From: Undibacterium sp. KW1
Lineage (GTDB): Bacteria > Pseudomonadota > Gammaproteobacteria > Burkholderiales > Burkholderiaceae_D
Length of the DNA: 64,000 bases
Direction: 5' to 3'
Assembly: GCF_009937955.1 (NCBI RefSeq)
Contig: NZ_AP018439.1
Span: 3,162,001 to 3,226,000, forward strand
The position numbers and the translations under genes were made by a program. The notes under the pieces are model-generated. The model was not told where the DNA came from. It saw nothing but the letters and a program-made list of their open reading frames with translations, and ran no database searches. Shown here one piece after another: positions 8,120 to 17,412 of this stretch. The stretch's first letter is position 1. Every line of letters begins with the position of its first letter.

Positions 8120-8974
8120 TCAAGCCAGAGACCATTGCTCCCACACAGGCCTGGCCATTTTTGGTAAAGGGAGCAAACGCCCTATATCGACCTCGGCATC
8201 CTGAGGGGAGTGAAAATCAGAACCACGTGAGGACAAGAAACCATAATGAGCTGCAATCCTGGTGTACTCATCATATTGATCCAGCGTATGGCTACCTGTC
8301 ACAGTTTCTATTGCCAGGCCGCCAAGATTCTTGAATTCAGTAAAAAAGGCATCGTAAGCCAGCGGACTAAGATCATAGCGCCCCGGGTGCGCCACCACGG
8401 CCACACCACCGGCACCACGTATCCAGCCCACTGCCTCTGCCAGTGTCGCCCAGCGATGAGGAACAAAACCCGGCTTGCCATCTGCAAGATAATGCCTGAA
8501 TACATCTGACACTGTGGCACAGGCACCTATCTCCACCAGGTAACGGGCAAAATGCGAACGCGAAATCAGGTCAGGGTTGCCGACATATTTGAGCGCACCT
8601 TCATAGCTATTGGCTATACCTGCCTTGCTCAGCAGCTCTGCCGCCATGTCGCGTGCACGACGCTCACGGCCTGAGCGTGTTTGCGCCAGACCATTGACCA
8701 GGTCAGGATTGGTTTCATCAATATTGAGGCCAACAATGTGGATAGTCTTGCCAGCCCAGGTAATCGAGATTTCTACCCCGGGAATATATCCCATACCCAG
8801 GTCCAGGGCAGCAGCACGCGCCTCAGGGATGCCACGCACCTCATCATGATCAGTCAGCGCCCAGACATCCACCCCATTTAACTTGGCGCGCTCCGCCAGT
8901 TGCGACGGTGTCAACACACCATCAGAGACGACGGAGTGACTATGTAAATCGGCATTTAATTCTGGAGATAACAT
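8120..8974 (-). CDS. PHP-domain nuclease, RNase AM / 3',5'-nucleotide bisphosphate phosphatase type
   Basis: A 284-residue PHP-family metal-dependent phosphoesterase of the YciV/RNase AM type. It shows DLHSHSVVSDG, ALTDHDEVRGI, the glutamate ligand in IPGVEIS, VVAHPGRYD and SRGSDFHSP. These supply the His/Asp/Glu ligands for three metals. E. coli YciV trims 5' ends of rRNAs and related proteins dephosphorylate pAp-like nucleotides; either is possible here. The neighbouring htpX and yciO genes are on the same strand. The start ATG at 8974 is the first in frame. Confidence 0.9.
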   Translation of the reverse strand: MLSPELNADLHSHSVVSDGVLTPSQLAERAKLNGVDVWALTDHDEVRGIPEARAAALDLGMGYIPGVEISITWAGKTIHIVGLNIDETNPDLVNGLAQTRSGRERRARDMAAELLSKAGIANSYEGALKYVGNPDLISRSHFARYLVEIGACATVSDVFRHYLADGKPGFVPHRWATLAEAVGWIRGAGGVAVVAHPGRYDLSPLAYDAFFTEFKNLGGLAIETVTGSHTLDQYDEYTRIAAHYGFLSSRGSDFHSPQDAEVDIGRLLPLPKMARPVWEQWSLA

Positions 8975-9111
8975 GATGAGTACGGTGGAAAATCAGGCCA
9001 GCGGTGTTAATCTTTTTCCAGACTGCCTGTTTTAGCCAGGAATTGCTTGTGTATGCATCTTTACATCGTGCACCGATACACCGCCCTACTGAAGTATTGT
9101 ACTCTCCAAGA

Positions 9112-9146
9112 CAGGATCGTGCTGCACTGCACGATCCCTTATTTTT
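9112..9146. terminator. Hairpin downstream of the TonB-dependent receptor gene
   Basis: Perfect arms GGATCGTGC (9114-9122) and GCACGATCC (9129-9137) with a six-base loop, 20 bases after the receptor stop. The T-run (CTTATTTTTA) is on the plus-strand side, so in the receptor's direction the hairpin lacks a good U-tract. It may still be the transcript end, or may stop antisense transcription. Confidence 0.55.
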
Positions 9147-9156
9147 ATAGCATGAC

Positions 9157-11472
9157 TTACAGCTTCATCTCTACACGCAATGTCCAGGTGGTATAGGTTT
9201 TGGATGTATTGTAGTCAATACGATTTAGCGTGTCCGAGTTCACTATACTGCCATTCTGATAATCATTGGCCCGCAGATTATTGGCGGACAGGCGCACTTG
9301 CAAGTTTGGATTGAATTTCCACAAACCGTACAGGTCTACTTGACGTTTGATACCAGTCTGGTTGATCTGGACGTTGCTGCTTTGTATTTCATAGGCTGGC
9401 GTCCAGTTGATATTTCCACCAACAGTCAGCGGGATACCTGCCGGACGATAATCAAGGCCAAAATTGGCAGTTTGTGTAGGTTGCTGGTCAAGGCGATTAT
9501 TCGGCCCCTTGATATCATCCACAGTGGACCAGAAATGGCTATAGTTGCTGCGCACATCAATAGCCGGGCCATCGGGGAAGAATTCCTGCAACTGGAATTT
9601 AGCTTCCAATTCTATACCTTTGGTCGTTGCGTGACCGATATTCACAGGCTTGGAAATCTGGCGCGTCTTGTACAAACCATCTGCCAAATCCAAAACCTGA
9701 ACCGGATCTGTGCTTCTGCGTATCAGATTATTGATATCGCGAACAAAAAAGTTAGCACTGATAATACCTGCGCGCGTCAAATAATGTTCAAAAGCGAGAT
9801 CAATACCTTTGGATAACTCAGGCTTCAAGAACGGATTGCCGGTGCGGTCAGGGCGATAAAAACTGTTTTGATTGGAAATACTAGTCACAGCGATCAAATC
9901 ATTCAATGCTGGCGCACGGTAACTTTGAGTCAAACTTGCTCTGATCTGATCCTTGCCAGCACCAGGAATACGCCAGACGCCATGCAAGACCGGGCTCCAG
10001 ACGCTACTGGTATTTTCTATCGCATTACCACCCACCGTACTGCTGGTCCTGATGCCTTCCCAGCGCAAACCTGCGTAAGCAGAGAATTGTGGATTGATAT
10101 CAAATTCGTCCTGAGCAAAAACAGCCAGGCGACGAGTATTGGCATCCAGGTTGTCACCGGATTCGGCAAACTGCGGCTTACCATTATCGAGAGAAATGCG
10201 GGTCTGGCTGCGCTTGCCCATTTCCAGGTCCCAACCTGCTGCCAGTGTATGTCCTTCGCCATAAGGCATGGTGAACTTACCGCCAGTGTTGATACTGCTG
10301 TCCCGGGTGTTATTGACATCGCTGATCATGTCGATCTGGTTACCATTTTTATCAAACTGATAGCGCAAGGAATTGCTATCCATCTTGCCCAGGCCGCCAC
10401 CAAATTTGATATTAAGTTTGGAATTACCTTCAAACTTATGCTGCCAGTTACCAAAACCGCGCAAGAATGTTGTTTCAGCATGCGCAGATCCGGTTGCGAC
10501 TGCAAAGTCCTCAACAGTTTTCGTACTGGGGTCCGGCAGAGGAAAGCGATAAATCTCGTTGACAGTACTTTGAGTACTGGAATCACTACGTGAATTCATC
10601 AAAAATGGTTGCACCATCAAAGTATCGCCATTTTCAAACTTATAATTAAAACGCGGCGTTAAATGGATACCTGTCGTTTTCCTATTGGTTTGATCATATT
10701 GATTCTGTATTAAAGTCTGAGAAGGACGGTCTGGACTATGATCATAAGAATTGGTAAAAGTACTGCCATCATCATGCTGACGATTCTGAAAAACAGAACC
10801 ACTCAAGGCATACGACAAACTACCCATTTCACCAGGCACTGTCAGCGACACATTCGGTGCCAACCTGCCCTGTTCATAACCAAGGGATAATTTCAGGTCG
10901 ATATCTTTTTGCTTGTAATCCTCCCGCAAGACAACATTAATGGTGCCAGCAATCGCCTGGGTGCTGTATTCAGCCACGGTACCGCGTATGATTTCTATGC
11001 GTTCTACCTGGTCAGGTGTCAGGCTATCCATGGAAAACCCACGTGGCGCACGTTCACCATTGAGCAGTATCTGGGTATAGCCATTGCCCATGCCACGCAT
11101 GCGTATGTCTCCGCCACGACCTGGTCTGCCACCGACGGTGACGCCGGGCAGACGTTTCAATACATCACCGAGATTGCTGTCGCCATTTCTATCGAGTTCT
11201 TCACGGCCAAAGATAATCTTGGCGGCGGTCGATTGACGGCGCTCGTCCTGGTCAGTACGGCCACCACTGATGGTGACTTTTTGTATATTGTCCTTGCTGG
11301 CTGCTTCAGTTTTTTTGTCTCCCGTCCTGGCCTTGGCCTTCGCATCCTGAGAATTTTCTTCAGTGCTTTTTACGGTTTCTGGTGGAGTAGTTTGCGCATA
11401 AGCAAACGTGGTCACTGAGAAAACACTGGCAACCGCCAGTGTCAGGGTACGCAATCTAAATTTTGGATACAT
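9157..11472 (-). CDS. TonB-dependent outer membrane receptor
   Basis: Outer-membrane barrel receptor of 771 residues that imports a ligand using TonB energy. The signal peptide is MYPKFRLRTLTLAVASVFSV... ending near AYA-QTT. A Lys/Glu/Thr-rich linker (residues about 33-65) leads to the plug domain, with GDVLKRLPGVTVGG, IRMRGMGNGYTQILLNGERA and QVERIEIIRGTVAEY. The C-terminal barrel ends in TLRVEMKL. The plug resembles siderophore/iron-type receptors, but the ligand cannot be read from sequence. There is no FecI/FecR-type regulator beside it. The start is ATG 11472, which gives a proper signal peptide; a longer frame would add a cysteine-rich extension that is not signal-like. Confidence 0.92.
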   Translation of the reverse strand: MYPKFRLRTLTLAVASVFSVTTFAYAQTTPPETVKSTEENSQDAKAKARTGDKKTEAASKDNIQKVTISGGRTDQDERRQSTAAKIIFGREELDRNGDSNLGDVLKRLPGVTVGGRPGRGGDIRMRGMGNGYTQILLNGERAPRGFSMDSLTPDQVERIEIIRGTVAEYSTQAIAGTINVVLREDYKQKDIDLKLSLGYEQGRLAPNVSLTVPGEMGSLSYALSGSVFQNRQHDDGSTFTNSYDHSPDRPSQTLIQNQYDQTNRKTTGIHLTPRFNYKFENGDTLMVQPFLMNSRSDSSTQSTVNEIYRFPLPDPSTKTVEDFAVATGSAHAETTFLRGFGNWQHKFEGNSKLNIKFGGGLGKMDSNSLRYQFDKNGNQIDMISDVNNTRDSSINTGGKFTMPYGEGHTLAAGWDLEMGKRSQTRISLDNGKPQFAESGDNLDANTRRLAVFAQDEFDINPQFSAYAGLRWEGIRTSSTVGGNAIENTSSVWSPVLHGVWRIPGAGKDQIRASLTQSYRAPALNDLIAVTSISNQNSFYRPDRTGNPFLKPELSKGIDLAFEHYLTRAGIISANFFVRDINNLIRRSTDPVQVLDLADGLYKTRQISKPVNIGHATTKGIELEAKFQLQEFFPDGPAIDVRSNYSHFWSTVDDIKGPNNRLDQQPTQTANFGLDYRPAGIPLTVGGNINWTPAYEIQSSNVQINQTGIKRQVDLYGLWKFNPNLQVRLSANNLRANDYQNGSIVNSDTLNRIDYNTSKTYTTWTLRVEMKL

Positions 11473-11499
11473 AGGCTTCAAACAAGAAAATACAAAACT

Positions 11500-11541
11500 G
11501 CATGAGCACAGGCATACCTGTACTCTCATGCCAAGATTGTA
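11500..11541 (-). promoter_or_regulatory. Inverted repeat and -10-like box upstream of the TonB-dependent receptor gene
   Basis: Interrupted arms GCATGAG...ACAGG (11500-11512 region) and CCTGT...CTCATGC (to 11531) form a hairpin or operator 28 bases before the receptor ATG. A TACAAT box (minus strand, 11536-11541) lies immediately upstream of the repeat, which would place the repeat at the transcription start. No matching -35 at 17 bases was found. It could be a repressor site or a 5' UTR hairpin. Confidence 0.4.
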
Positions 11542-11648
11542 TTTTTAAGCAAGCTTGAATACCAGCAAACACAGGTTCATATTTGTATAGAATTGAAACA
11601 GTGGGCCGGTGATCGTTACTTTGTGATACCAGACAAAAACTATGGCTT

Positions 11649-12995
11649 TCAGTTTTTACGAAAGCGCCATAGTGCAATTACCCCAAAAACAGCCGCAAAA
11701 GCCAGTTGCACACCTATGGCAGGCAAAGCTGCATCCAAACCAAGGCCACGCCAGGTCATGGCATCGAGACCATCGACAGCCCAGCGTGTAGGCACGATCA
11801 GGGTCAGACTTTGTAACCATTGAGGAAACATGAATGACGGCATCCAGGCACCGCTGAGCATGACCATGATCAGGGTCGCAAACACCGATATGCCACGCGC
11901 CGCCTCAGGGGTTTTGCCAAAAGCAGCAATCAACAATCCAAAGCTGGCTGTCATCAGGGAAAAAGAAATCACCACACCTATAAACCCGGGCAGACTTCCC
12001 GCTATATGCACATTGAAGACGAAGACGGCCACCAGGAAAATAAAACACATGAGACCACAGGCAATCAAGGCACATGACAGGGCCCTGGCGATCAGCACCG
12101 TGTTCAAGCCAACTGGCGCGGCCAGCAAGCGGTTCCACAAACCCAGCCGCCTCGCCAGCAGTATGCCTATGCCCGCATCTATCGCCATGAACAAAATAAA
12201 CTGCACGCTCATGCCTGCAAATGAATGAGCATAGCCATTGTATTTATTGGTGACCGGGTCACCTGCGGTCATGGCTTGATCCTTGGTAACGAAGGGCATG
12301 CTCAAGCCAGTATTTACAGCCTTTGCTGCATCTGTTGATTTTGCAGCAGAAGCGCTTGCTGAATCAGCAGTTGCAGCAGTATCTGCGACTTCAGTTTTTT
12401 GCTGGCTAAGCTGGAATTTTTTCAGGCTACCAAGAAAATCATGCAGCTCACCTTTATTTTTATTGGCTTCATCCATCTTTTCCAGCTCTTGCAGGCTCTG
12501 GTCTATGAACTTGGTACCTGACTTGCCACCAAACATTTCAGCACTGACACTTTGCATGACTTGCTGCGTCAGCATGCCCTTGACCATGGCCAGCACTGCG
12601 GTTTGCGAAGGGTCGTAAAAAATAAGCAACTCCGGCTTTTCCCTGCCCCCAAACAAGGCCCCGCCAGCCTGGTCACCAAATTTCTCAGGTATCAGGACTG
12701 CCATATTGAGCTTGCCTTTCAGCACCAGAGCCTTGGCCTCTTCCAGGGGTAATTCCTTGACCGACAAAGTGGCCTCCTCCTTCAAGCCCTTTACTATTTT
12801 CTGGCTGATCACATGATCATCCTGACTGATCACGGCGATCTCTATCTTGGCCGCATCTTTAGCCTCTCTGCCACCAGTGACAAATCCAAAGAATGCCCCC
12901 AACAGGATAGGCATCACCAGATTAAGCAATAAAGCGCGGCGGTCAGCCAGGAACAAGATCAGGTCTTTTCGTATCAGTGCGATCAGGGCAGTCAT
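11649..12995 (-). CDS. ABC-2 type transporter permease
   Basis: Membrane subunit of an ABC exporter, 448 residues. A first membrane helix (about 20-40) is followed by a large extracytoplasmic domain (about 45-250). Five C-terminal helices form the ABC-2 domain and include the GAWMPSFMFPQWLQSLTLIVPTRWAVDGL stretch around residues 385-413, typical of YhhJ/YbhS-like permeases. The external domain carries an Ala/Ser/Thr/Asp-rich low-complexity segment (about residues 205-228). AAGGA precedes the ATG. The ATPase gene lies 62 bases upstream on the same strand. The substrate is unknown; related systems export drugs or polysaccharides. Confidence 0.9.
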   Translation of the reverse strand: MTALIALIRKDLILFLADRRALLLNLVMPILLGAFFGFVTGGREAKDAAKIEIAVISQDDHVISQKIVKGLKEEATLSVKELPLEEAKALVLKGKLNMAVLIPEKFGDQAGGALFGGREKPELLIFYDPSQTAVLAMVKGMLTQQVMQSVSAEMFGGKSGTKFIDQSLQELEKMDEANKNKGELHDFLGSLKKFQLSQQKTEVADTAATADSASASAAKSTDAAKAVNTGLSMPFVTKDQAMTAGDPVTNKYNGYAHSFAGMSVQFILFMAIDAGIGILLARRLGLWNRLLAAPVGLNTVLIARALSCALIACGLMCFIFLVAVFVFNVHIAGSLPGFIGVVISFSLMTASFGLLIAAFGKTPEAARGISVFATLIMVMLSGAWMPSFMFPQWLQSLTLIVPTRWAVDGLDAMTWRGLGLDAALPAIGVQLAFAAVFGVIALWRFRKN

Positions 12996-13057
12996 TATGT
13001 TTCCTTAGTATTTCGCATTCTTATTGGAGAGACTTCAGGAATAAATCGGAAACAAAA

Positions 13058-14005
13058 TCAGTCGCGCAGACTGCGCCCGGTCAGGGTCAGAAATACCGCT
13101 TCAAGATTGGTTTTTGCAGTCGCAAAGTGATTGGTCTTGTAGCCGTTTTTTGCCAGCCAACTCAGCAAACCAAAAGCTACCTCATGCTCAGTCAGCGTCA
13201 CATCCAGATGCTTGCCCTGGTCTGACATGTGCACACTATCGACCCCTGGCAAGACACTCATGGCAGCAACATCTGCCTCAGTGATCTGCGTATTCAAATC
13301 CAGTTGCAATGCTGCCTTGGCAGGCAAACGGCGATATAAATCTGCCGGGGTTTCATTGGCGATGACTTTGCCATGATCGATGATGACGATATGGTCAGCC
13401 AGGCGCTCAACTTCCTCCATGTAATGACTGGTATAGATAAGCGTGCGGCCTTGTGCCTTGAGTACATCCAGGCTGTCAAAAATCGCATTGCGGCTTTGCG
13501 GGTCGACACCTACAGTCGGCTCATCCAGTATCAATAATTCCGGGTCATGCAAAAGTGCTGCGGCAATATTCAGGCGACGCTTCATACCGCCTGAAAACGT
13601 CAAGGGTTTATCGCCTGCCCTGTCTGCCAGATTGACCAGTTCCAGCACAGCATCACAGCGCTGTTGCAACTTGCTGCCAGACAGGCCATACAAGGCACCA
13701 AACAACTTGAGGTTTTCTCTTGCTGGCAATTCGTCATACAGCGCCAGGTCTTGCGGTACCAGCCCTATCTTGAATTTTACCGCATTATTACCAGCCCCCA
13801 TGGTCTGCCCATCCAGCAATACCTTGCCCTGCTCAGGCTGTAACAAGCCGCAAATCATGCTGACTGTGGTTGATTTGCCCGCTCCGTTTGGCCCTAGCAA
13901 ACCCAAGGTTTGCCCGCGTTCAATAGTAAATGAAACATCATCAACGACCTTGCGTGCGCCATATGATTTAGTCAAGTTCTGTACATCCAGCAGCGTGCTA
14001 ACCAT
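13058..14005 (-). CDS. ABC transporter ATP-binding protein
   Basis: ATPase subunit of 315 residues partnering the adjacent ABC-2 permease. Walker A is GPNGAGKST, the signature is SGGMKRRLNIA, and Walker B is LLILDEPTVGVDP with a following YTSHYMEEVE switch region. A C-terminal accessory domain (about 220-315) is typical of DrrA/CcmA-like exporters. The start is ATG 14005 (MVSTLLDVQNL), with AAGG about ten bases upstream; a longer frame from a TTG is weaker. The pair follows purF after a terminator and a 150-base gap, so it is a separate transcription unit. Confidence 0.92.
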   Translation of the reverse strand: MVSTLLDVQNLTKSYGARKVVDDVSFTIERGQTLGLLGPNGAGKSTTVSMICGLLQPEQGKVLLDGQTMGAGNNAVKFKIGLVPQDLALYDELPARENLKLFGALYGLSGSKLQQRCDAVLELVNLADRAGDKPLTFSGGMKRRLNIAAALLHDPELLILDEPTVGVDPQSRNAIFDSLDVLKAQGRTLIYTSHYMEEVERLADHIVIIDHGKVIANETPADLYRRLPAKAALQLDLNTQITEADVAAMSVLPGVDSVHMSDQGKHLDVTLTEHEVAFGLLSWLAKNGYKTNHFATAKTNLEAVFLTLTGRSLRD

Positions 14006-14150
14006 GGGATTTGCCTTAATGGAGAACAATTGAACACAATTTAAAGAACCAGTGTCAGCAATGGTAATTCAAACAATGCTTTTACAGCAAACAAGAATCC
14101 TGACTATGCGCGAGTTTGCAACAGATATGGCAATACCAAGCGCAAAGACA

Positions 14151-14188
14151 TAAAAAAACCTGCTTATTTGAAGTAAGCAGGTTTTTAA
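14151..14188 (-). terminator. Terminator after purF
   Basis: AAAAACCTGCTTA (14154-14166) and TAAGCAGGTTTTT (14174-14186) form a 13-bp stem with a seven-base loop and T-runs in both directions. It lies 40 bases after the purF stop. Confidence 0.9.
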
Positions 14189-14228
14189 GTTCAGCCCACC
14201 GTTTTCAGGCTGGCTTGGATCTTCATGA

Positions 14229-15749
14229 TCAGTCGGCGCGGTCGGCCAGGTTCAGGTTCAACTGCGAACGCAGCAAGTCTTCAGTATCTGGACGCGGGCT
14301 ATTACGCGCTGTTTCCAGCTTATCGAGATAACCAGACGTGACGTCACCCGTGATGTAAAAACCATCGAAGCAGGATGCTTCTATGTTTTTCAACAGCGGA
14401 TTAACATCAGAAATCGAGCGCTTCATCGCCGCCACATCCTGATACACGAGGGCATCAGCAGTGATTTCACGGCAGACTTCTTCTTCACTACGGCCATAGG
14501 CGATCAATTCACTGCGGGTAGGCATATCGATACCGTAAACGTTAGGGAATTGCACCGGTGGCGCAGCAGAGGCAAAAATCACACGCCTTGCACCAGATTC
14601 GCGTGCCATTTGCACGATTTCACGGCTGGTCGTGCCACGCACGATGGAGTCATCGACCAGCAAAACACTCTTGCCCTTGAATTCAGAACCAATGGCGTTC
14701 AACTTTTGGCGTACAGACTTACGACGCACTGCCTGGCCCGGCATCATGAACGTACGGCCTATGTAGCGGTTCTTGATAAAGCCTTCGCGATAATCAAGAT
14801 TCAATTTTTGCGCCAATTCCATTGCCGATGGACGGGAAGAATCTGGGATCGGCATGACGACATCAATTTCACCATCGCGGAATTGATTACGTACCTTGTC
14901 GGCCAGATACTCACCCATTTTCAGGCGGGTCAGATACACCGAGGCACCATCGATGATGGAATCAGGACGGGCCAGATACACATATTCAAATGCGCATGGG
15001 TTCAAGCTAGGATTATCAGCACATTGCTGGGTATGCAATTTGCCATCCATATCGACGAACAGAGCCTCACCCGGTTCTACGTCACGCAGGAACTTGAAGC
15101 CCAGGCCTTCGAGCGCAACTGATTCGCTGGCGATCATGTATTCAGTGCCGTTTTCGGTCTGTGAAACACCGACACACAAAGGACGGATACCAAAAGGGTC
15201 ACGGAAAGCCAGCAAGCCATAGCCAGAGATTTGCGCAACAACGGCATACGAACCACGTACACGCCTGTGCAGCATGGCAACGGCGCGGAACAGGCCTTCA
15301 GGATCAAGTGAATAGCCGCTGGTGACTTCCTGTATCTGATGCGCCAGGATGTTGAGCAAGACTTCAGAGTCAGAGTCAGTATTCAAATGACGGCGGTCAT
15401 TCTTGAACAGCTCTATCTTCAGCTCCACTGCATTGGTCAGGTTGCCGTTATGCGCCAGCACGATACCAAATGGTGCATTGACATAAAACGGTTGCGCTTC
15501 TTCTTCACTGGTGGAACCGGCGGTTGGATAACGTACCTGCCCGATACCTACATTACCAGGCAAAGAACGCATATTGCGGGTACGAAAAACGTCACGCACG
15601 AGTCCATTCGCTTTATGCATGGCGAATTTATTGCCATGGTTTGTTGCGATACCAGCTGCGTCCTGACCACGATGCTGCAACAATAGCAGCGCGTCATAAA
15701 TCAGTTGATTGACAGGATTATTTGAGAATACGCCTACGATGCCACACAT
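14229..15749 (-). CDS. purF: Amidophosphoribosyltransferase
   Basis: First step of de novo purine synthesis: transfers the glutamine amide to PRPP. The 506-residue protein starts MCGIVGVFS, where Cys2 is the catalytic glutaminase nucleophile after Met removal. The N-terminal Ntn glutaminase domain is followed by a phosphoribosyltransferase domain with the PRPP motif VLLVDDSIVRGTTSRE (about residue 365). It is the last gene of the minus-strand array folC-SPOR-cvpA-purF and follows cvpA by 22 bases. The cvpA-purF pairing is widely conserved. Confidence 0.97.
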   Translation of the reverse strand: MCGIVGVFSNNPVNQLIYDALLLLQHRGQDAAGIATNHGNKFAMHKANGLVRDVFRTRNMRSLPGNVGIGQVRYPTAGSTSEEEAQPFYVNAPFGIVLAHNGNLTNAVELKIELFKNDRRHLNTDSDSEVLLNILAHQIQEVTSGYSLDPEGLFRAVAMLHRRVRGSYAVVAQISGYGLLAFRDPFGIRPLCVGVSQTENGTEYMIASESVALEGLGFKFLRDVEPGEALFVDMDGKLHTQQCADNPSLNPCAFEYVYLARPDSIIDGASVYLTRLKMGEYLADKVRNQFRDGEIDVVMPIPDSSRPSAMELAQKLNLDYREGFIKNRYIGRTFMMPGQAVRRKSVRQKLNAIGSEFKGKSVLLVDDSIVRGTTSREIVQMARESGARRVIFASAAPPVQFPNVYGIDMPTRSELIAYGRSEEEVCREITADALVYQDVAAMKRSISDVNPLLKNIEASCFDGFYITGDVTSGYLDKLETARNSPRPDTEDLLRSQLNLNLADRAD

Positions 15750-15771
15750 GGTGGACTCCTAAAAAAAACAA

Positions 15772-16260
15772 TTAAAACTTTACATGCTCCGAAACCGAGA
15801 CCGGCAGCAACGGGATCACCGTGCGCGCTGCAGTTTCCGCAAGAGGGCTAAGCCATGCCTGTGTCCAGAATGGCTGCTGCGGTATGGATGTCATACCGCA
15901 CACCAGCACGGCTGCCAACACCAGTATGCAACCACGCGCCAGACCAAACAGACCACCCAGACCCCGGTCTGCCAATGTCAGGCCGCTGGCCTTGATCATG
16001 GCATCCACCGCCATCATGATCAGCGCCATCAACAGGCGCACACCGATAAACAGGGCAATAAAGGCAACGATCAGGCGCAACATCTGGCCAGGCACCATGG
16101 ATGGCAACCACGTCGCCAATACATCACTATAGGCATTGGCAACCACAAATGCGACCACCCAGCTAACCAGTGACAAAATTTCTTTAATTAAACCGCGCAG
16201 CGTACTGATCACGATAGAACAAACCAGGATCAGCAGCACGAGATAATCAAACAATGTCAC
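15772..16260 (-). CDS. cvpA: CvpA family membrane protein
   Basis: Inner-membrane protein of 162 residues with four hydrophobic helices (about 3-22, 27-47, 62-84 and 102-124). It starts MTLFDYLVLLILV, as CvpA proteins usually do. CvpA was named for colicin V production and affects envelope integrity, but its biochemical activity is unknown. It sits directly before purF, as in E. coli, and 19 bases after the SPOR-domain gene. Co-transcription is likely. Confidence 0.93.
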   Translation of the reverse strand: MTLFDYLVLLILVCSIVISTLRGLIKEILSLVSWVVAFVVANAYSDVLATWLPSMVPGQMLRLIVAFIALFIGVRLLMALIMMAVDAMIKASGLTLADRGLGGLFGLARGCILVLAAVLVCGMTSIPQQPFWTQAWLSPLAETAARTVIPLLPVSVSEHVKF

Positions 16261-16279
16261 GCCAGATATTCCTTACTCA

Positions 16280-17350
16280 TTAGTTAGGTGGCAGGCTGGC
16301 GCTCAGGCCCAGCTTGCTTAATTTGGCGCGCATTTTATCTGCCTCTTCTTTCGAAGCAAAGGGGCCTACCCTGATCCTTGTCACTTCACCATTCGTGGTG
16401 ATGATCTTTTGCGTATATGAACGTATATTCGCCGCGTTCAGCTTGGCTTGCACTTCATCCACTTTGGATTGTGTGGAAAACGCGCCTGCCTGCACCGTGT
16501 AAGATGATTTTTCTGCAGGTTTGTCTGCGGCTTCTGGCTTGCTGACTACCGGCTTGGCAGCTGGTGGAGTTTTACCCTCGAGTATGGCCAGCGCACGGGC
16601 GGCCTCATCATCGGCATTACCTGGTTTGGCGACAACTGGTTTGACATCAGTTTTTTCGGGCTTGGCAGGCTTGGCTTCAGCTTTAGGTTCATTTTTTGCC
16701 GTAGCCACATCCTTCTCCACCGCTTTGACTGGAGCTGGAACTGGCTTTACCTCAACTTTTGGTTCAGGTTTGCTTTCTGCTTTTACTACAGGTTTGGTTT
16801 CTGTCTTTGTTTCTGGTTTTGCTTCTGTCTTTACTTCAGGCTTGACTGGCTTGGCTGTGGCTGGCGCAGTCTGGGCTAGCGTAGTAGCGCCCGCAGTGGT
16901 CATGGACTTGACCTGTCTGTCGGCGCCATCATTGGCAGCGACTTTGTTTTTTGGCGTCGCTGGTACTTCTATTATTTCTTCAGGCGGCTCATCTGGCAGC
17001 TGTTTTTTGGATTTTGGCGCGACAGCATCGGCAGCGATGTCCGGCGTTTTATCCTTGGAGGGAATGCGGATATTAATATCATCCGGCAAAGGCTTGGGAT
17101 CAGAATCGAGGATCATAGGCAAGCCTATGATGGCAGCCAGTGCCAGTGCAACGGCACCTATCAGGCGGCGCCTGGCACGTTTTTTCTCTGGCAATATGGG
17201 ATCATCGACCTTGGAGCGCCTTCTGGGCTCGGCCTTTTTTGTCCTGGAACGAGTTTCGATACTCTCTTCTTCAGCGCGGGAACGGAATTCACCGCTATCC
17301 TGAGTATCGGAAGTTTCTTGCTTCTGTGTAAAACGCGAGAGCAAACCCAT
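16280..17350 (-). CDS. SPOR-domain cell division protein (DedD-like)
   Basis: A 356-residue bitopic inner-membrane protein. The N-terminal cytoplasmic part is highly charged (RSRTKKAEPRRRSK). One membrane helix lies near residues 63-80 (LIGAVALALAAIIGLPMIL). A long periplasmic linker rich in Lys, Pro, Glu, Ala and Val with repeated KxExK units (about 145-265) follows. The C-terminal SPOR domain (about 283-356, SYTVQAGAFSTQSKVDEV...) binds denuded glycan strands at the septum. This is the DedD position between folC and cvpA. The start is ATG 17350, with no clear ribosome site. Confidence 0.9.
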   Translation of the reverse strand: MGLLSRFTQKQETSDTQDSGEFRSRAEEESIETRSRTKKAEPRRRSKVDDPILPEKKRARRRLIGAVALALAAIIGLPMILDSDPKPLPDDINIRIPSKDKTPDIAADAVAPKSKKQLPDEPPEEIIEVPATPKNKVAANDGADRQVKSMTTAGATTLAQTAPATAKPVKPEVKTEAKPETKTETKPVVKAESKPEPKVEVKPVPAPVKAVEKDVATAKNEPKAEAKPAKPEKTDVKPVVAKPGNADDEAARALAILEGKTPPAAKPVVSKPEAADKPAEKSSYTVQAGAFSTQSKVDEVQAKLNAANIRSYTQKIITTNGEVTRIRVGPFASKEEADKMRAKLSKLGLSASLPPN

Positions 17351-17412
17351 GTGCAAATTTCTGGTTGGTTAGCAAGCGGGTCCGTCAGCAACAAACCGGC
17401 TTGCAAAAAACA

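Noticed and set aside
16500..16870. DNA tandem repeat in the SPOR-domain gene
   Set aside because: The repetitiveness is at the protein level (Lys/Glu/Pro-rich linker). The bases do not form regular tandem units.
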